Assembly (NCBI GenBank): GCA_020849495.1
Contig: JADLGD010000224.1
Location: forward strand, 17,246-81,245
Direction of reading: 5' to 3'
DNA: 64,000 bases
From: Fluviicola sp.
Lineage (GTDB): Bacteria; Bacteroidota; Bacteroidia; Flavobacteriales_D; Crocinitomicaceae
Shown here: one piece after another, positions 32,210 to 41,907 of the stretch
How positions within the stretch are numbered: the first letter of the stretch is position 1
Layout: each line of letters starts with the position of its first letter
The notes under the pieces: generated by a model
What the model was told of the DNA's origin: nothing
The model's input: only the letters and a program-made list of their open reading frames with translations
Databases searched by the model: none
Position numbers and translations under genes: made by a program

Positions 32210-33763
32210 TTAGATATTTTTCACTTTGATAAAGCGCTTGGTGAAGTTTCCAGATTGTTTGAAAACTGACAGCATATATGTTCCGCTTGCTAAATCATTT
32301 GTTTCAATCAGGATATCATGATTTCCTGCAGTCAATGTTTTCGAACAAACATCGATCATTAATTTTCCACTGATATCGCGTACCTGAACGCTAACTTTCT
32401 CATTCATACAAGTAAAACGAACAGTGGTAGATTCAGCACAAGGGTTGGGATAAACCATGATATCTGCTGCTGCATCGTGTTCGGTAATTCCTAAGTTACA
32501 AGCATCCAATACTGGAATGAAGTTAACGGTATGTTCGAACATACTTTGAATCGTTGTTGGATCCGCTTCGAACCAATCTTTCAAAATAGACGCATACACA
32601 TCTCTAAAATCTATTTGCATTGGTATGCCTGCTTGATCCACAATTTGATCGGAAATCACTGGATTTGGACCAATTATACCAGAACTGATACATGTTCCAA
32701 ACATAAACAAAGGAGCTGCATCACCGTGATCTGTCCCTTCAGATGCATTGGAAGCTATTTGTCGACCAAATTCAGAGAATGTGATTCCTGCTACACGCTG
32801 TTCAATACCCAATAAATTCAAATCATCTTGGAATGCGGCAATCGCATTGGAAACATTTGCTAGTAGGTTCGCATGATTTCCCGTAGTTGGAGACCCTTGA
32901 ACCACTTGCGCATTATGGGTATCAAATCCATTGATGTTTACAATGTAAATTTTAGTTTGCAAACCACCAGAAATCATTTGAGCCACATAACGCAATTGAA
33001 CCGCCAATTCATTGTTCGCATCGTACATGGTAGAAAGCGTGTTTCCAGCATTGGCAGCTGCGTTTACACGGGCTCCATAATCATTGGTTTGTGCAATCAT
33101 GGTTGCCAGGTATTCCATGTGAGAACCGTAGTAGGTTCCATCATTTAATGTTGCCGTTTCTTGCAAGTTAAACGTGTCAAATGGATCATTGATTGTTAGA
33201 GAGAAATTCGCTAACAAACCTTGACATGTTGCAGAAACTTCGTAGCCCATTGAAATCGCAAATGGATCTGGATATGTTGCATTGGGATAATTATCTGGAA
33301 ATCCAGGATACAAATCATCCATGTGTCGTCCTAGCCAACCTGTAGATGCAGTTGGACTCATTAAACCTGTTGACCAAATATCCATGGATCTAAAATGCGA
33401 ACGGTTTTGTTCAGGATAACCTACATTTTGAATGATGCCCAATTTCCCATCTAAAAACATATTTTGCATTCCTGTCATGGAAGGGTGGAACGCATTCGTT
33501 GTGGTTATATTTAACAACTGGTTTTCTGGAATGATGATGTTGGATCGTTGCAATGCTAAATTATCGTAAGAATCCAAGGGGAATAAGGTACTTAAACCAT
33601 CGTTACCTCCATTCAAACGCACCAAAACCAATACACGGTCTTCGGCAGATTTAGAGGTTTCGAATAATTCTTTTGATACGGCTCCAAAATTAAAATTCTT
33701 CAAAATCAAAGGCGCCCCGATGGAGGATAATGCTACCGACTGTACAAAATTTCTTCTTTTCAT
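32210..33763 (-). CDS. DUF1501 protein with Tat-like signal and T9SS sorting domain
   Basis: A 517-residue exported protein of the DUF1501 family (alkaline-phosphatase-like fold in distant relatives, function unknown). The N-terminus MKRRNFVQSVALSSIGAPLI resembles a twin-arginine signal. The family opening VLVLVRLNGGNDGLSTLFPL is at about residue 45. Further typical parts are AGITFSEFGRQIASNASEGTDHG (in pieces) and GTCISSGIIGPNP. The last about 80 residues (MVYPNPCAESTTVRF, VQVRDISGKLMIDV, LASGTYMLSVFK) are a type A T9SS sorting domain. It starts 28 bases after the DUF1800 gene, and the two families are commonly paired. Confidence 0.88.
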   Translation of the reverse strand: MKRRNFVQSVALSSIGAPLILKNFNFGAVSKELFETSKSAEDRVLVLVRLNGGNDGLSTLFPLDSYDNLALQRSNIIIPENQLLNITTTNAFHPSMTGMQNMFLDGKLGIIQNVGYPEQNRSHFRSMDIWSTGLMSPTASTGWLGRHMDDLYPGFPDNYPNATYPDPFAISMGYEVSATCQGLLANFSLTINDPFDTFNLQETATLNDGTYYGSHMEYLATMIAQTNDYGARVNAAANAGNTLSTMYDANNELAVQLRYVAQMISGGLQTKIYIVNINGFDTHNAQVVQGSPTTGNHANLLANVSNAIAAFQDDLNLLGIEQRVAGITFSEFGRQIASNASEGTDHGDAAPLFMFGTCISSGIIGPNPVISDQIVDQAGIPMQIDFRDVYASILKDWFEADPTTIQSMFEHTVNFIPVLDACNLGITEHDAAADIMVYPNPCAESTTVRFTCMNEKVSVQVRDISGKLMIDVCSKTLTAGNHDILIETNDLASGTYMLSVFKQSGNFTKRFIKVKNI

Positions 33764-33790
33764 GTTTCGTTCTTTTGGTAATGATTCGCC

Positions 33791-35422
33791 TTAAATTGTT
33801 TGGAATTCTGGCATTTGAAATAAGCGGTAAAGCACAAACTCTACGCGCTGTCTGATAGGATTACTCAAGGTAATGTTTCCTGGATCAGCTTGGTAATCGG
33901 TGTATTGCAAGGTCCACTCAAAATCAGGCTGGCCATTGGTCAGAATGAATTTTAACGTCAATTTATTTGCTGCAGACAAACCTTTAGGAGTGAAAACATC
34001 CGCCATATCGTCGATCACTGCAGGAGCTGAACTTGGCAAAGAAAGTCCATTTACAAAACCTAAAGCATCAATTTTAAAGTTATTGGTTCCAGATGCAATA
34101 CCTGTTGTCAAAGTCAAGTAAGTTGACAAATCAAAACGCAATTTGATGTAACTGGAATTGGCCCACAATTTAGAATAACTTGGTGTTTGATAATAAGCGG
34201 TCCAACCACCCACACTTGGAGGTCGGAAGTAATGCATTCCTAACACCATGTTAAAAGCAAAAATCTGTAAATAGATTTCGTAGTTGGAAGCCAAGCTAAA
34301 ATTAGGTGCAGAACTTGTGGCGTTCAACATAGAGAACATGTGTTCAATTGGATTTTTAATGATGGCTCCACGAACAGACATGTCGTAAAAATGTTCACTT
34401 TTTAATAATTCATCCATTACAGGTTGAATCACAAAATTATTCGCTTCCAAAGTAGCTGCCATATCTGCAATGACAGTAGATTCTACTGCTGCTGTTAAAT
34501 CGTAATTGACGAACCAACGATACAACTTTCTACAAATGTGTTTGGCCATATCGGGCTGTTGGAAAATCACATTGATGTAATCCTCGTATTCTGCCGCACC
34601 ATTGTTGGAAATTACAGCGTTTGCAAAATAATTGGAAAGCGTTTTATTGTTTGCATCGTGCAAAATGGCATAGAAATTAGCAACTGGTGAAGGTGCCGTT
34701 GAACTAAACAATTCTTCAACAACCCATCCCGTTAGAATTTTAGCACTTTCAAAAATATCCGTTTCAGTATACGTTGAGTAGTCACCTGGTCCTACTTGCA
34801 AACCTTTCCCTACTGAAAACAGTTCCAACAATTCTCGCGCATAATTTTCATTGGGAGAAAACGCATTGTTTGTTGTTCCATTCAGGAAGATCAACATCAT
34901 GGGTTCGATGGTGATATCTTTTACCAGTTGTCTAAAATCACCTAGACAATTTTGACGGTACAAATTATGCAAGTTGTAAATAGCTCTTGCATCAGATGAA
35001 CCTTCAACGCCAAAATGATTGTTCCAAAACAAACACATTTTCTCTTGAATACTCACTGTTTGCTGATTGCAGCGTTCCATCATCCATGCCCCAAGCGAAT
35101 TACCCCTTGCGTTATCCGTTACGGATTGATTGGAAGATGGATAAACAGAAGTCACCCAAGTAGTACCAAAAGCTGCCACTGCTTCATCTGGTGAATAAGT
35201 TAAAGGTGGATTTGTTGTTGGCAAAGTCAACAAGGATGCAACAGTTGCATTCATGCCATCCGTAACGGCTTGTTGGATCTGTTGTAGCGTAGGACCAAAC
35301 ATCGTTCTTCGCAACAAATGAGCTGCTTCCGCTTTTGTCCATGTTCCGGTATACGGCGTTAGACTCAAGGAAATAGGTTCCTCAACGTGTTCTTCTGGTA
35401 TCATAGTGTCAAATTTTCGCAA
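33791..35422 (-). CDS. DUF1800 family protein
   Basis: A 543-residue protein of the DUF1800 family, partner of DUF1501 in many genomes. The hallmark N-terminal AAHLLRRTMFGPTLQQIQQAV is at about residue 35; MCLFWNNHFGV and YARELLELFSVG follow, and CRKLYRWFVNYD lies in the middle. The function is unknown. I see no classical signal peptide (it begins MRKFDTMIPEEHVEEP), so it may be cytoplasmic or exported with its partner. It is the first gene of the two-gene unit. Confidence 0.88.
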   Translation of the reverse strand: MRKFDTMIPEEHVEEPISLSLTPYTGTWTKAEAAHLLRRTMFGPTLQQIQQAVTDGMNATVASLLTLPTTNPPLTYSPDEAVAAFGTTWVTSVYPSSNQSVTDNARGNSLGAWMMERCNQQTVSIQEKMCLFWNNHFGVEGSSDARAIYNLHNLYRQNCLGDFRQLVKDITIEPMMLIFLNGTTNNAFSPNENYARELLELFSVGKGLQVGPGDYSTYTETDIFESAKILTGWVVEELFSSTAPSPVANFYAILHDANNKTLSNYFANAVISNNGAAEYEDYINVIFQQPDMAKHICRKLYRWFVNYDLTAAVESTVIADMAATLEANNFVIQPVMDELLKSEHFYDMSVRGAIIKNPIEHMFSMLNATSSAPNFSLASNYEIYLQIFAFNMVLGMHYFRPPSVGGWTAYYQTPSYSKLWANSSYIKLRFDLSTYLTLTTGIASGTNNFKIDALGFVNGLSLPSSAPAVIDDMADVFTPKGLSAANKLTLKFILTNGQPDFEWTLQYTDYQADPGNITLSNPIRQRVEFVLYRLFQMPEFQTI

Positions 35423-35470
35423 GGAATATACGAAAAAAAATGAGACAGCATCAATTCAAGCTACTAGCTG

Positions 35471-36409
35471 TTAAGAATTTAATGTTTTGATAAACTGAAT
35501 GTTTCGTTTCAAGCCTTCAAACTTTGCGCGTTTCACAGCGCTGCCTCGAAACAATTCACGGTAAAGTTCTTCTGTTAAGTCTTCCCAATCGTTTTTAGTT
35601 AAATCAAACAACATTGGATGGGGTTGAAATTGAGGTTCGTTGTGCGGTTTAGAAAAACGATTCCATGGGCAAACATCTTGGCAAATGTCGCATCCGTACA
35701 TCCAATCATCCAACTTTCCTTTAAAAGCTGAAGGTAGGAGTTGATCTTTTAATTCGATGGTCAAATAGGAAATGCATTTGGAACCATCGACCACATAAGG
35801 TTCTACAATCGCATCTGTTGGACAAGCATCGATACAGCGAGTGCAAGTGCCACAATAATCGCGAATCGGTCCATCAGGTTCGATGTCTAAATCACAAATC
35901 CACTCAGCTAAGAAATAAAACGAACCCGCTTTTGGATGAATCAAATTCGCGTTCTTACCCATCCAACCCAAACCGCTTTTCTTTGCCCATGCTTTTTCCA
36001 AAACGGGAGCACTGTCCACAAAAATGCGTCCTTCTACATCGCCGATTTCTGCTTTTACACGATCCATCAGTTTCCGAAGTTGGTTCTTGATCACATCGTG
36101 GTAATCCTTGCCATAGGCATACTTGGAAAGTTGATAGGTATCTGAAGGTTGTTGTTGCTCTGGGAAATAATTGTACAAAAAGGAAATGACCGTTTTAGAA
36201 CCTGGAACCAATAAACGCGGATCCAAACGCATGTCAAAATGGTTTTCCATGTAAGCCATCTTTCCGTGCTGTTGTTTGTTCAACCAATTTTCCAACCGTG
36301 GCGCTTCTTCAGCTAAAAAGTCGGCTTTTGAAAAACCGACACTGAAAAACCCGAGATCTTGGGCAATTTGCTTGATGCGTGATTTTATATCCGAAGACTG
36401 CAAAGACAT
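35471..36409 (-). CDS. queG: epoxyqueuosine reductase
   Basis: Cobalamin- and iron-sulfur-dependent enzyme (312 residues) reducing epoxyqueuosine to queuosine in the wobble base of GUN-reading tRNAs, the last step of queuosine synthesis. Two [4Fe-4S] ligand sets are visible: [16 protein letters not shown] near residue 190 and [11 protein letters not shown] near 245. The substrate-binding N-terminal domain ([30 protein letters not shown]) is intact. It starts 1 base after the ruvB stop, so the two are in one operon. Length is close to the short form of the family without a C-terminal HEAT repeat. Confidence 0.95.
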   Translation of the reverse strand: MSLQSSDIKSRIKQIAQDLGFFSVGFSKADFLAEEAPRLENWLNKQQHGKMAYMENHFDMRLDPRLLVPGSKTVISFLYNYFPEQQQPSDTYQLSKYAYGKDYHDVIKNQLRKLMDRVKAEIGDVEGRIFVDSAPVLEKAWAKKSGLGWMGKNANLIHPKAGSFYFLAEWICDLDIEPDGPIRDYCGTCTRCIDACPTDAIVEPYVVDGSKCISYLTIELKDQLLPSAFKGKLDDWMYGCDICQDVCPWNRFSKPHNEPQFQPHPMLFDLTKNDWEDLTEELYRELFRGSAVKRAKFEGLKRNIQFIKTLNS

Positions 36410-36410
36410 C

Positions 36411-37433
36411 TTAAAACAATCCTCCTTGCGACCAACCAGAAGTATATCCTAAATGGATGAATGCTTTTTCTGTCACTTTTCTTCCTCTTGGTGTTCGCAT
36501 TAAAAAACCTTCTTGAATCAAAAACGGTTCATAGACTTCTTCAAGTGTTCCAGCATTCTCACCAATTGCAGTTGCGATGGTTGACATACCAACCGGACCA
36601 CCTTTGAACTTGTCAATGATGACACGAAGAATACGGTTATCCATTTCATCCAAACCGTATTTATCAACATTCAATGCATCGAGCGCATGTTGTGTGATGT
36701 CTAAAGTAATGGTTCCATCACCTTTCACTTGTGCAAAATCACGCACACGTCTTAAAATGGCATTGGCAATTCTGGGTGTACCTCTACTTCTTCCAGCAAT
36801 TTCATAGGCCGCTTGTTCGTTGATCGCAATGTTCAACAAATCAGAAGAGCGTTCTACAATCATCGACAATGTTTTGATGTCGTAGTATTCTAAACGCGAA
36901 TTGATTCCAAAACGTGCCCTTAAAGGAGCTGTGAGCAATCCAGAACGTGTGGTAGCACCAATGAGGGTAAAAGGATTCAAAGCGATCTGTACGGTGCGTG
37001 CATTCGCTCCAGAATCGATTAATATGTCGATCACATAATCTTCCATTGCAGAATACAAGTATTCTTCCACAACGGGACTCAAACGATGGATTTCATCAAT
37101 AAACAATACATCACCCGATTCAAGATTCGTCAATAAGCCAGCAAGATCGCCTGGTTTATCTAAAACAGGACCGCTGGTCACTTTAAAACCAACATTTAAC
37201 TCATTGGCAATGATGTTTGCCAAAGTGGTTTTACCTAAACCTGGAGGACCGTGTAATAAAACATGATCCAAAGGTTCTCCTCTTTGAGTAGCTGCTTTAA
37301 CGAAAACTTCGAGATTATCCACCACTTTTGGTTGACCAGCAAAATCCGTCAAGCGTTTAGGACGAAGGACTTTATCATAGTCTTTTTCCTGACTATTGAC
37401 TTCACTTCTATAATCAAACGAATCGTCTTCCAA
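36411..37433 (-). CDS. ruvB: Holliday junction branch migration helicase RuvB
   Basis: Hexameric AAA+ motor (340 residues) that drives branch migration with RuvA in recombinational repair. Walker A is [12 protein letters not shown] near residue 62 and Walker B is [11 protein letters not shown]. The arginine finger/sensor region [18 protein letters not shown] and the C-terminal winged helix ([20 protein letters not shown]) are present. The opening ([11 protein letters not shown]) is standard. It is followed directly by queG. RuvA and RuvC are not in the window. Confidence 0.97.
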   Translation of the reverse strand: MEDDSFDYRSEVNSQEKDYDKVLRPKRLTDFAGQPKVVDNLEVFVKAATQRGEPLDHVLLHGPPGLGKTTLANIIANELNVGFKVTSGPVLDKPGDLAGLLTNLESGDVLFIDEIHRLSPVVEEYLYSAMEDYVIDILIDSGANARTVQIALNPFTLIGATTRSGLLTAPLRARFGINSRLEYYDIKTLSMIVERSSDLLNIAINEQAAYEIAGRSRGTPRIANAILRRVRDFAQVKGDGTITLDITQHALDALNVDKYGLDEMDNRILRVIIDKFKGGPVGMSTIATAIGENAGTLEEVYEPFLIQEGFLMRTPRGRKVTEKAFIHLGYTSGWSQGGLF

Positions 37434-37487
37434 TGTGTGTATTTTTTGTAAAGATAGGAGAATTCAAGTTTCAAAAAATAGGCGCAT

Positions 37488-37516
37488 AAAAAAACCCTGA
37501 TGTTTCCATCAGGGTT
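37488..37516 (-). terminator. intrinsic terminator of the act-cta operon
   Basis: A 10-bp perfect stem AACCCTGATG/CATCAGGGTT with loop of four and a run of T on the minus strand. It lies 18 bases after the ctaD stop and probably ends the whole respiratory transcript. Confidence 0.88.
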
Positions 37517-37533
37517 CGTATCTATCGTAAAGA

Positions 37534-39339
37534 CTAATGTTCTTCTTCACCTTCCATTAAGGGAACAATTTGAGGAATGAAATCTTCTTCTGCTCCTGGT
37601 TTAGAATAATCATAAGGCCAACGGTGAACTTCTGGAATAGCTCCAGGCCAGTTTCCGTGAATGTGTTCTACAGGAGTTGTCCACTCTAAAGTATTCGATC
37701 TCCAAGGGTTTTGAACCGCTTTCGGACCACGAGCAATACTGTAGAAGAAGTTGAACAAGAAAATGATTTGACCAAATGCTGCGATAATAGCAAACACTGT
37801 AATGATTTCGTTCAAGTCCATCATCATGTCTAAAGAGTCTTGGTTGAAATCACCGTAAACTGAATAATCATAATAACGACGTGGCGCACCTGCTAATCCA
37901 ACAAAGTGCATTGGGAAGAATACACCGTAAGCTCCTACCAATGTTACCCAGAAGTGAGCATAACCTAAACGAGTATTCAACATTTTACCGTACATTTTAG
38001 GGAACCAGTGGTAAACACCAGCAAACATTCCGAATACAGCTGACATACCCATTACAATATGGAAGTGAGCTACAACGAAATACGTATCATGTACAGCGAT
38101 ATCCAAAGCTGAATCGGCAAGGATAATACCAGTTACACCACCTGTAATGAACGTTGAAACCAAACCAACAGAGAATAACATTGCTGGTGTGTAAACGTTA
38201 GCACCTCTCCAAATTGTTGTCAAGCAGTTAAATACTTTTACAGCAGATGGAATTGCAATCAACAATGTTGTAAATACGAATACAGAACCAATGAATGGAT
38301 TCATACCTGTTACGAACATGTGGTGACCCCATACGATGAACGAAAGGAAACCAATTGCTAAGATAGAACCAATCATCGCACGGTAACCAAAGATCGGTTT
38401 ACGTGAATTGGTAGATATAATTTCAGATGATAAACCTAATGCAGGTAATAATACGATGTATACCTCAGGGTGACCTAAGAACCAGAATAAATGTTGGTAA
38501 AGAATTGGAGAACCACCGTGATTTTCTAACATTTCAGAACCAACAATGATATCAGATAAGTAGAAAGATGTTCCAGCTAAACGGTCCATCAACAACAACA
38601 AAGCAGCTGATAATAACACTGGGAAAGATAATACACCCAAAATTGCTGTTACCAAGAATGCCCAAATTGTTAATGGCAAACGTGTCATTTTCATTCCTTT
38701 TGTACGCAAGTTCATTACTGTTACGATGTAGTTCAAAGAACCAATCAAAGAAGAAGCAATGAATATAGCCATAGAAACCAACCACATGGTCATACCCAAA
38801 CCTGAACCTTCAATTGCATCAGGTAAAGCAGATAATGGAGGATAAACTGTCCATCCTGATGAAGCAGGTCCTGTTTCAATAAACAAAGAACACAACATGA
38901 TCAATGCAGAAAGTACAAATAACCAGAATGATAACATGTTCAAGAAACCGGAAGCCATATCGCGTGCTCCAATTTGCAAAGGAATCAAAATGTTTGAGAA
39001 TGTACCAGATAAACCACCTGTTAACAGGAAGAATACCATGATTGTACCGTGAATGGTAACCAAACCAAGGTACATACTTTCTTTCATAACTCCACCTGGA
39101 GCCCAAGTTTCACCTAAGAAGAATGATAAGAAATCAGACTCTTCACCTGGCCAAGCTAATTGAATACGGAATAGAATCGAAAGCATCATTGCAACCAATC
39201 CCATAAAGATCGCAGTCATCAAGAACTGCTTACCAATCATCTTATGATCTTGGGTGAAGATATACTTTGAAATAAAACCTTCTTCATGGTGTTCATGTCC
39301 ATGAGCGTCGTGATGTGCGTGTGCTTCGTGAGCTGCCAT
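37534..39339 (-). CDS. ctaD: cytochrome c oxidase subunit I
   Basis: Catalytic core of the haem-copper oxidase (601 residues), reducing O2 to water and pumping protons across the inner membrane. Twelve or more helices are visible. The binuclear-centre motif WFLGHPEVYIVLLPALG (CuB His and cross-linked Tyr) is near residue 280, with GHHMFVTGM following. HDTYFVVAHFHIVMG carries the haem ligands in helix X. The pattern is of the A family. The N-terminus is His-rich (AHEAHAHHDAHGHEHHEE), unlike most family members, and the C-terminus ends EGEEEH. It is the last gene of the act-cta operon, 30 bases after ctaC. Confidence 0.97.
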   Translation of the reverse strand: MAAHEAHAHHDAHGHEHHEEGFISKYIFTQDHKMIGKQFLMTAIFMGLVAMMLSILFRIQLAWPGEESDFLSFFLGETWAPGGVMKESMYLGLVTIHGTIMVFFLLTGGLSGTFSNILIPLQIGARDMASGFLNMLSFWLFVLSALIMLCSLFIETGPASSGWTVYPPLSALPDAIEGSGLGMTMWLVSMAIFIASSLIGSLNYIVTVMNLRTKGMKMTRLPLTIWAFLVTAILGVLSFPVLLSAALLLLMDRLAGTSFYLSDIIVGSEMLENHGGSPILYQHLFWFLGHPEVYIVLLPALGLSSEIISTNSRKPIFGYRAMIGSILAIGFLSFIVWGHHMFVTGMNPFIGSVFVFTTLLIAIPSAVKVFNCLTTIWRGANVYTPAMLFSVGLVSTFITGGVTGIILADSALDIAVHDTYFVVAHFHIVMGMSAVFGMFAGVYHWFPKMYGKMLNTRLGYAHFWVTLVGAYGVFFPMHFVGLAGAPRRYYDYSVYGDFNQDSLDMMMDLNEIITVFAIIAAFGQIIFLFNFFYSIARGPKAVQNPWRSNTLEWTTPVEHIHGNWPGAIPEVHRWPYDYSKPGAEEDFIPQIVPLMEGEEEH

Positions 39340-39369
39340 GATTTTATTTTTTGTTAGTTTTTTAATAAA

Positions 39370-40650
39370 TTAATTTGCTGCAACCGCTGTAGAATCTGCT
39401 GGCTGACCTTCAGCTGCAGGAGCTTCTACTTTCTTAGGTTTACCTACTGCGTAGATGTTCTTAAATGTTTTACAAGCATCAGGTGCTGCTGGATTCAATT
39501 TTGAAACTTTAGCGTACCATGCTTTGTAAGAAGGTTTGTCTAATACAACAACCATCAATTTCATCTTGTAGTGAGAAGAACCACAAATCTTGTTACACAT
39601 CAAAATGTAATTGAATTTGTTGTTGTTCATCTTTTTACGCATATCATTTGTAGTGATTGTAGGCGTAAATTTGAAACGAGTTGTCATCCCAGGTACCGTA
39701 TTCATTTGAGCACGGAAATGAGGGAAGAATGCTGAGTGAATAACGTCTTTTGCACGGAAATTAAATTCATACTCTTGACCTTCACACAAGAACAACGTAT
39801 CATTTGCATTGAATACAACATCATCCATTGCACGAGCATCTAACCCTTTATTATGACGCGCTTTCATTTGGTATAACAAACGAACCAAACGTTCTTTACG
39901 ACCAAGCGTAGTAATCATTTTTTGGCGATCTTCAGGAATCATCATCAAACGTCCATTGTTCAATTTCTTTTCCATTGCTTTGATACCAGTTGATCCCATT
40001 TCCATAGAATCGATTGCATCTTGAATGGTTTTAGTTGTCAACAACGCTAATGGATTGTTTTCATTCGTCAATTTGTAATCAAAATAACCCAATGCATTGT
40101 CTTCACCAGCCATACGAACCGTCCAGTCAAATTGCTTAGAGAACAATTCAATGCGAACAGCGTCTTTATTAGCATCAGAAGTTTGCTCATTCCAAGATTT
40201 CAAACCTAAGATGATAATTACAGCTAAAACAATAGCAGGAACAACTGTCCACAATAACTCCAATCGGTTATCATGTGGGAAGTAATAAGCTTTTACTCCT
40301 GGTTTACGAACATATTTGTAAGCAAAACCAAACAAAAGACCATTCGTTAAGAAGAACACTGCAGAAATGATGATGAAGTTCAAATTCAATAAAGAATCAG
40401 TTTCTACACCATGAGCTGAAGCAGCATCACCTCTACCAGTCCATCCATATTCTAACATCAAATAGATGAAACTTGCAAAGAATGCAAACATGAAAACCAA
40501 CAATAAAGTAGCATTCAAACGGTTTTCACGGTTTGGAATATCCTCTTCACGACGGTTTCTCAATTTAGAAGAAAGCTCGTACAAACGCACTAATTGTGCG
40601 AGAGCTAAAACTCCTATAACGATAACGATTAATACGATTAGCTTTGTCAT
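39370..40650 (-). CDS. ctaC: cytochrome c oxidase subunit II
   Basis: CuA-containing subunit (426 residues), accepting electrons from the cytochrome c domain and passing them to subunit I. Three N-terminal hydrophobic helices (about 3-20, 48-66, 92-112) and a fourth at about 134-152 precede the periplasmic cupredoxin domain. The CuA site is C-x3-C-x3-H-x2-M in CNKICGSSHYKM (352-363), with the upstream His in DVIHSAFFPHF. The residue between the cysteines that is usually Glu and ligates Mg is Lys here. There is no CxxCH, so no haem is fused. An insertion of about 70 residues with MEKKLNNGRLMMIPEDRQ precedes the CuA half. The tail is Ala/Pro-rich. Confidence 0.95.
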   Translation of the reverse strand: MTKLIVLIVIVIGVLALAQLVRLYELSSKLRNRREEDIPNRENRLNATLLLVFMFAFFASFIYLMLEYGWTGRGDAASAHGVETDSLLNLNFIIISAVFFLTNGLLFGFAYKYVRKPGVKAYYFPHDNRLELLWTVVPAIVLAVIIILGLKSWNEQTSDANKDAVRIELFSKQFDWTVRMAGEDNALGYFDYKLTNENNPLALLTTKTIQDAIDSMEMGSTGIKAMEKKLNNGRLMMIPEDRQKMITTLGRKERLVRLLYQMKARHNKGLDARAMDDVVFNANDTLFLCEGQEYEFNFRAKDVIHSAFFPHFRAQMNTVPGMTTRFKFTPTITTNDMRKKMNNNKFNYILMCNKICGSSHYKMKLMVVVLDKPSYKAWYAKVSKLNPAAPDACKTFKNIYAVGKPKKVEAPAAEGQPADSTAVAAN

Positions 40651-40683
40651 TTTCTTTAATTTATCGTAGCGATTACAGCGTTA

Positions 40684-41883
40684 TTAAATTTCGTGGTGAA
40701 TACTTTCGTCCAAGAACGGGTGATTCACTGGTGTTAAAGGTGCTTTGGTTAAGTTTGTTAAAATAACTCGAATAAAGAACCCTAAGAAGAAGATTGCCAT
40801 TCCAATTTCCAATGCACCGATGTATGCATGGTGACCCATTGAACCTCCCATGATCATCAAGTAAACATCTACCCAGTGACCAGCAAAGATGATTAGACCA
40901 ACTGCAGTTAATACTCCAGCATGACGTTTTGCATCACGAGACATTAACAATAACATTGGGAAAGCAAAATTGATGAAGAACATTCCAAAATACAATCCTT
41001 TGAAATGCTCAATACGCGTTAAGTGGTAAGTTACCTCCTCAGGAATGTTTGCATACCAAATCAACATGTATTGTGAGAACCACATATATGACCACAAGAA
41101 AGAAGTTGCAAATGTCCATTTTCCTAAATCGTGGATATGGTTTTCATTTACTTTACTCAAGTATCCTTGTTTTTTCAAATACAATGTCAAAGTCACCAAT
41201 ACAATCATTGTAGAACACCACATTCCAGCGAATACGTACCATCCGAACAATGTAGAGTACCAGTGTGCATCAACTGACATGATCCAGTCCCAAGCAGAAG
41301 TTGAGGAGAATACAGCGAAGAACACTAAGAACACAGCCGCTTTACGGTAGTTTTTAAAGTGAATATCTGTTCCACCTACTTTATCTTCTAACAATGAACG
41401 TTTTTTGAATCCCATCCAGAAGATCATGTACACAGCCATGTAAGCCAATGTTCTAACCCAGAAGAAAATTTGATTCAAATAAACAGATTTTGCTGTTAAG
41501 ATCTCATCGTGTTTTACATGTTCTGGATCCATCCATACATAGATGTCAGCACCTTTCAATAAGGAAATTGTCAATAAGGTAATCAACATAAATCCAACAC
41601 CGTAAGGCAAATATCCAGCAACACCTTCGATAACACGCTTAACAGATGCGTACCAACCAGTTTCTGTTGCATATTGCAATGCTAAGAAGTACAAAGCACC
41701 CAATCCAATTGCAAAGAAGAAAAAGCTATCAATCAACAAGTTTCCTAAGAAACGTTGTGTAAAGCGAGCACCATTATCATGATAACTAAACTCCAACCAC
41801 GCACCCAACGCAATTCCCACAATTCCTAATATCATTAGGACAAGTGTTAGAGTTTTTGCTTTTGAAGAAATTGTAAATTCCAT
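40684..41883 (-). CDS. actF: alternative complex III subunit ActF
   Basis: Ten-helix inner-membrane quinone-interacting subunit (399 residues) of the quinol:cytochrome c oxidoreductase called alternative complex III. The opening (LTLVLMILGIVGIALGAW), the ATSFLWSYMWFSQYMLIWYANIPEE segment (in pieces) and GHWVDVYLMIMGGSMG are family signatures. It is a paralogue of ActC. It lies between actE and ctaC (33-base gap) in one transcript, in line with the known ACIII-oxidase supercomplex of Flavobacterium. Confidence 0.92.
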   Translation of the reverse strand: MEFTISSKAKTLTLVLMILGIVGIALGAWLEFSYHDNGARFTQRFLGNLLIDSFFFFAIGLGALYFLALQYATETGWYASVKRVIEGVAGYLPYGVGFMLITLLTISLLKGADIYVWMDPEHVKHDEILTAKSVYLNQIFFWVRTLAYMAVYMIFWMGFKKRSLLEDKVGGTDIHFKNYRKAAVFLVFFAVFSSTSAWDWIMSVDAHWYSTLFGWYVFAGMWCSTMIVLVTLTLYLKKQGYLSKVNENHIHDLGKWTFATSFLWSYMWFSQYMLIWYANIPEEVTYHLTRIEHFKGLYFGMFFINFAFPMLLLMSRDAKRHAGVLTAVGLIIFAGHWVDVYLMIMGGSMGHHAYIGALEIGMAIFFLGFFIRVILTNLTKAPLTPVNHPFLDESIHHEI

Positions 41884-41907
41884 TTCTAATTATTTACTTA
41901 ATTATCA

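Noticed and set aside
39370..40650. caa3-type oxidase subunit II with fused haem c
   Set aside because: No CxxCH motif is present in CtaC; the only Cys pair is the CuA loop.
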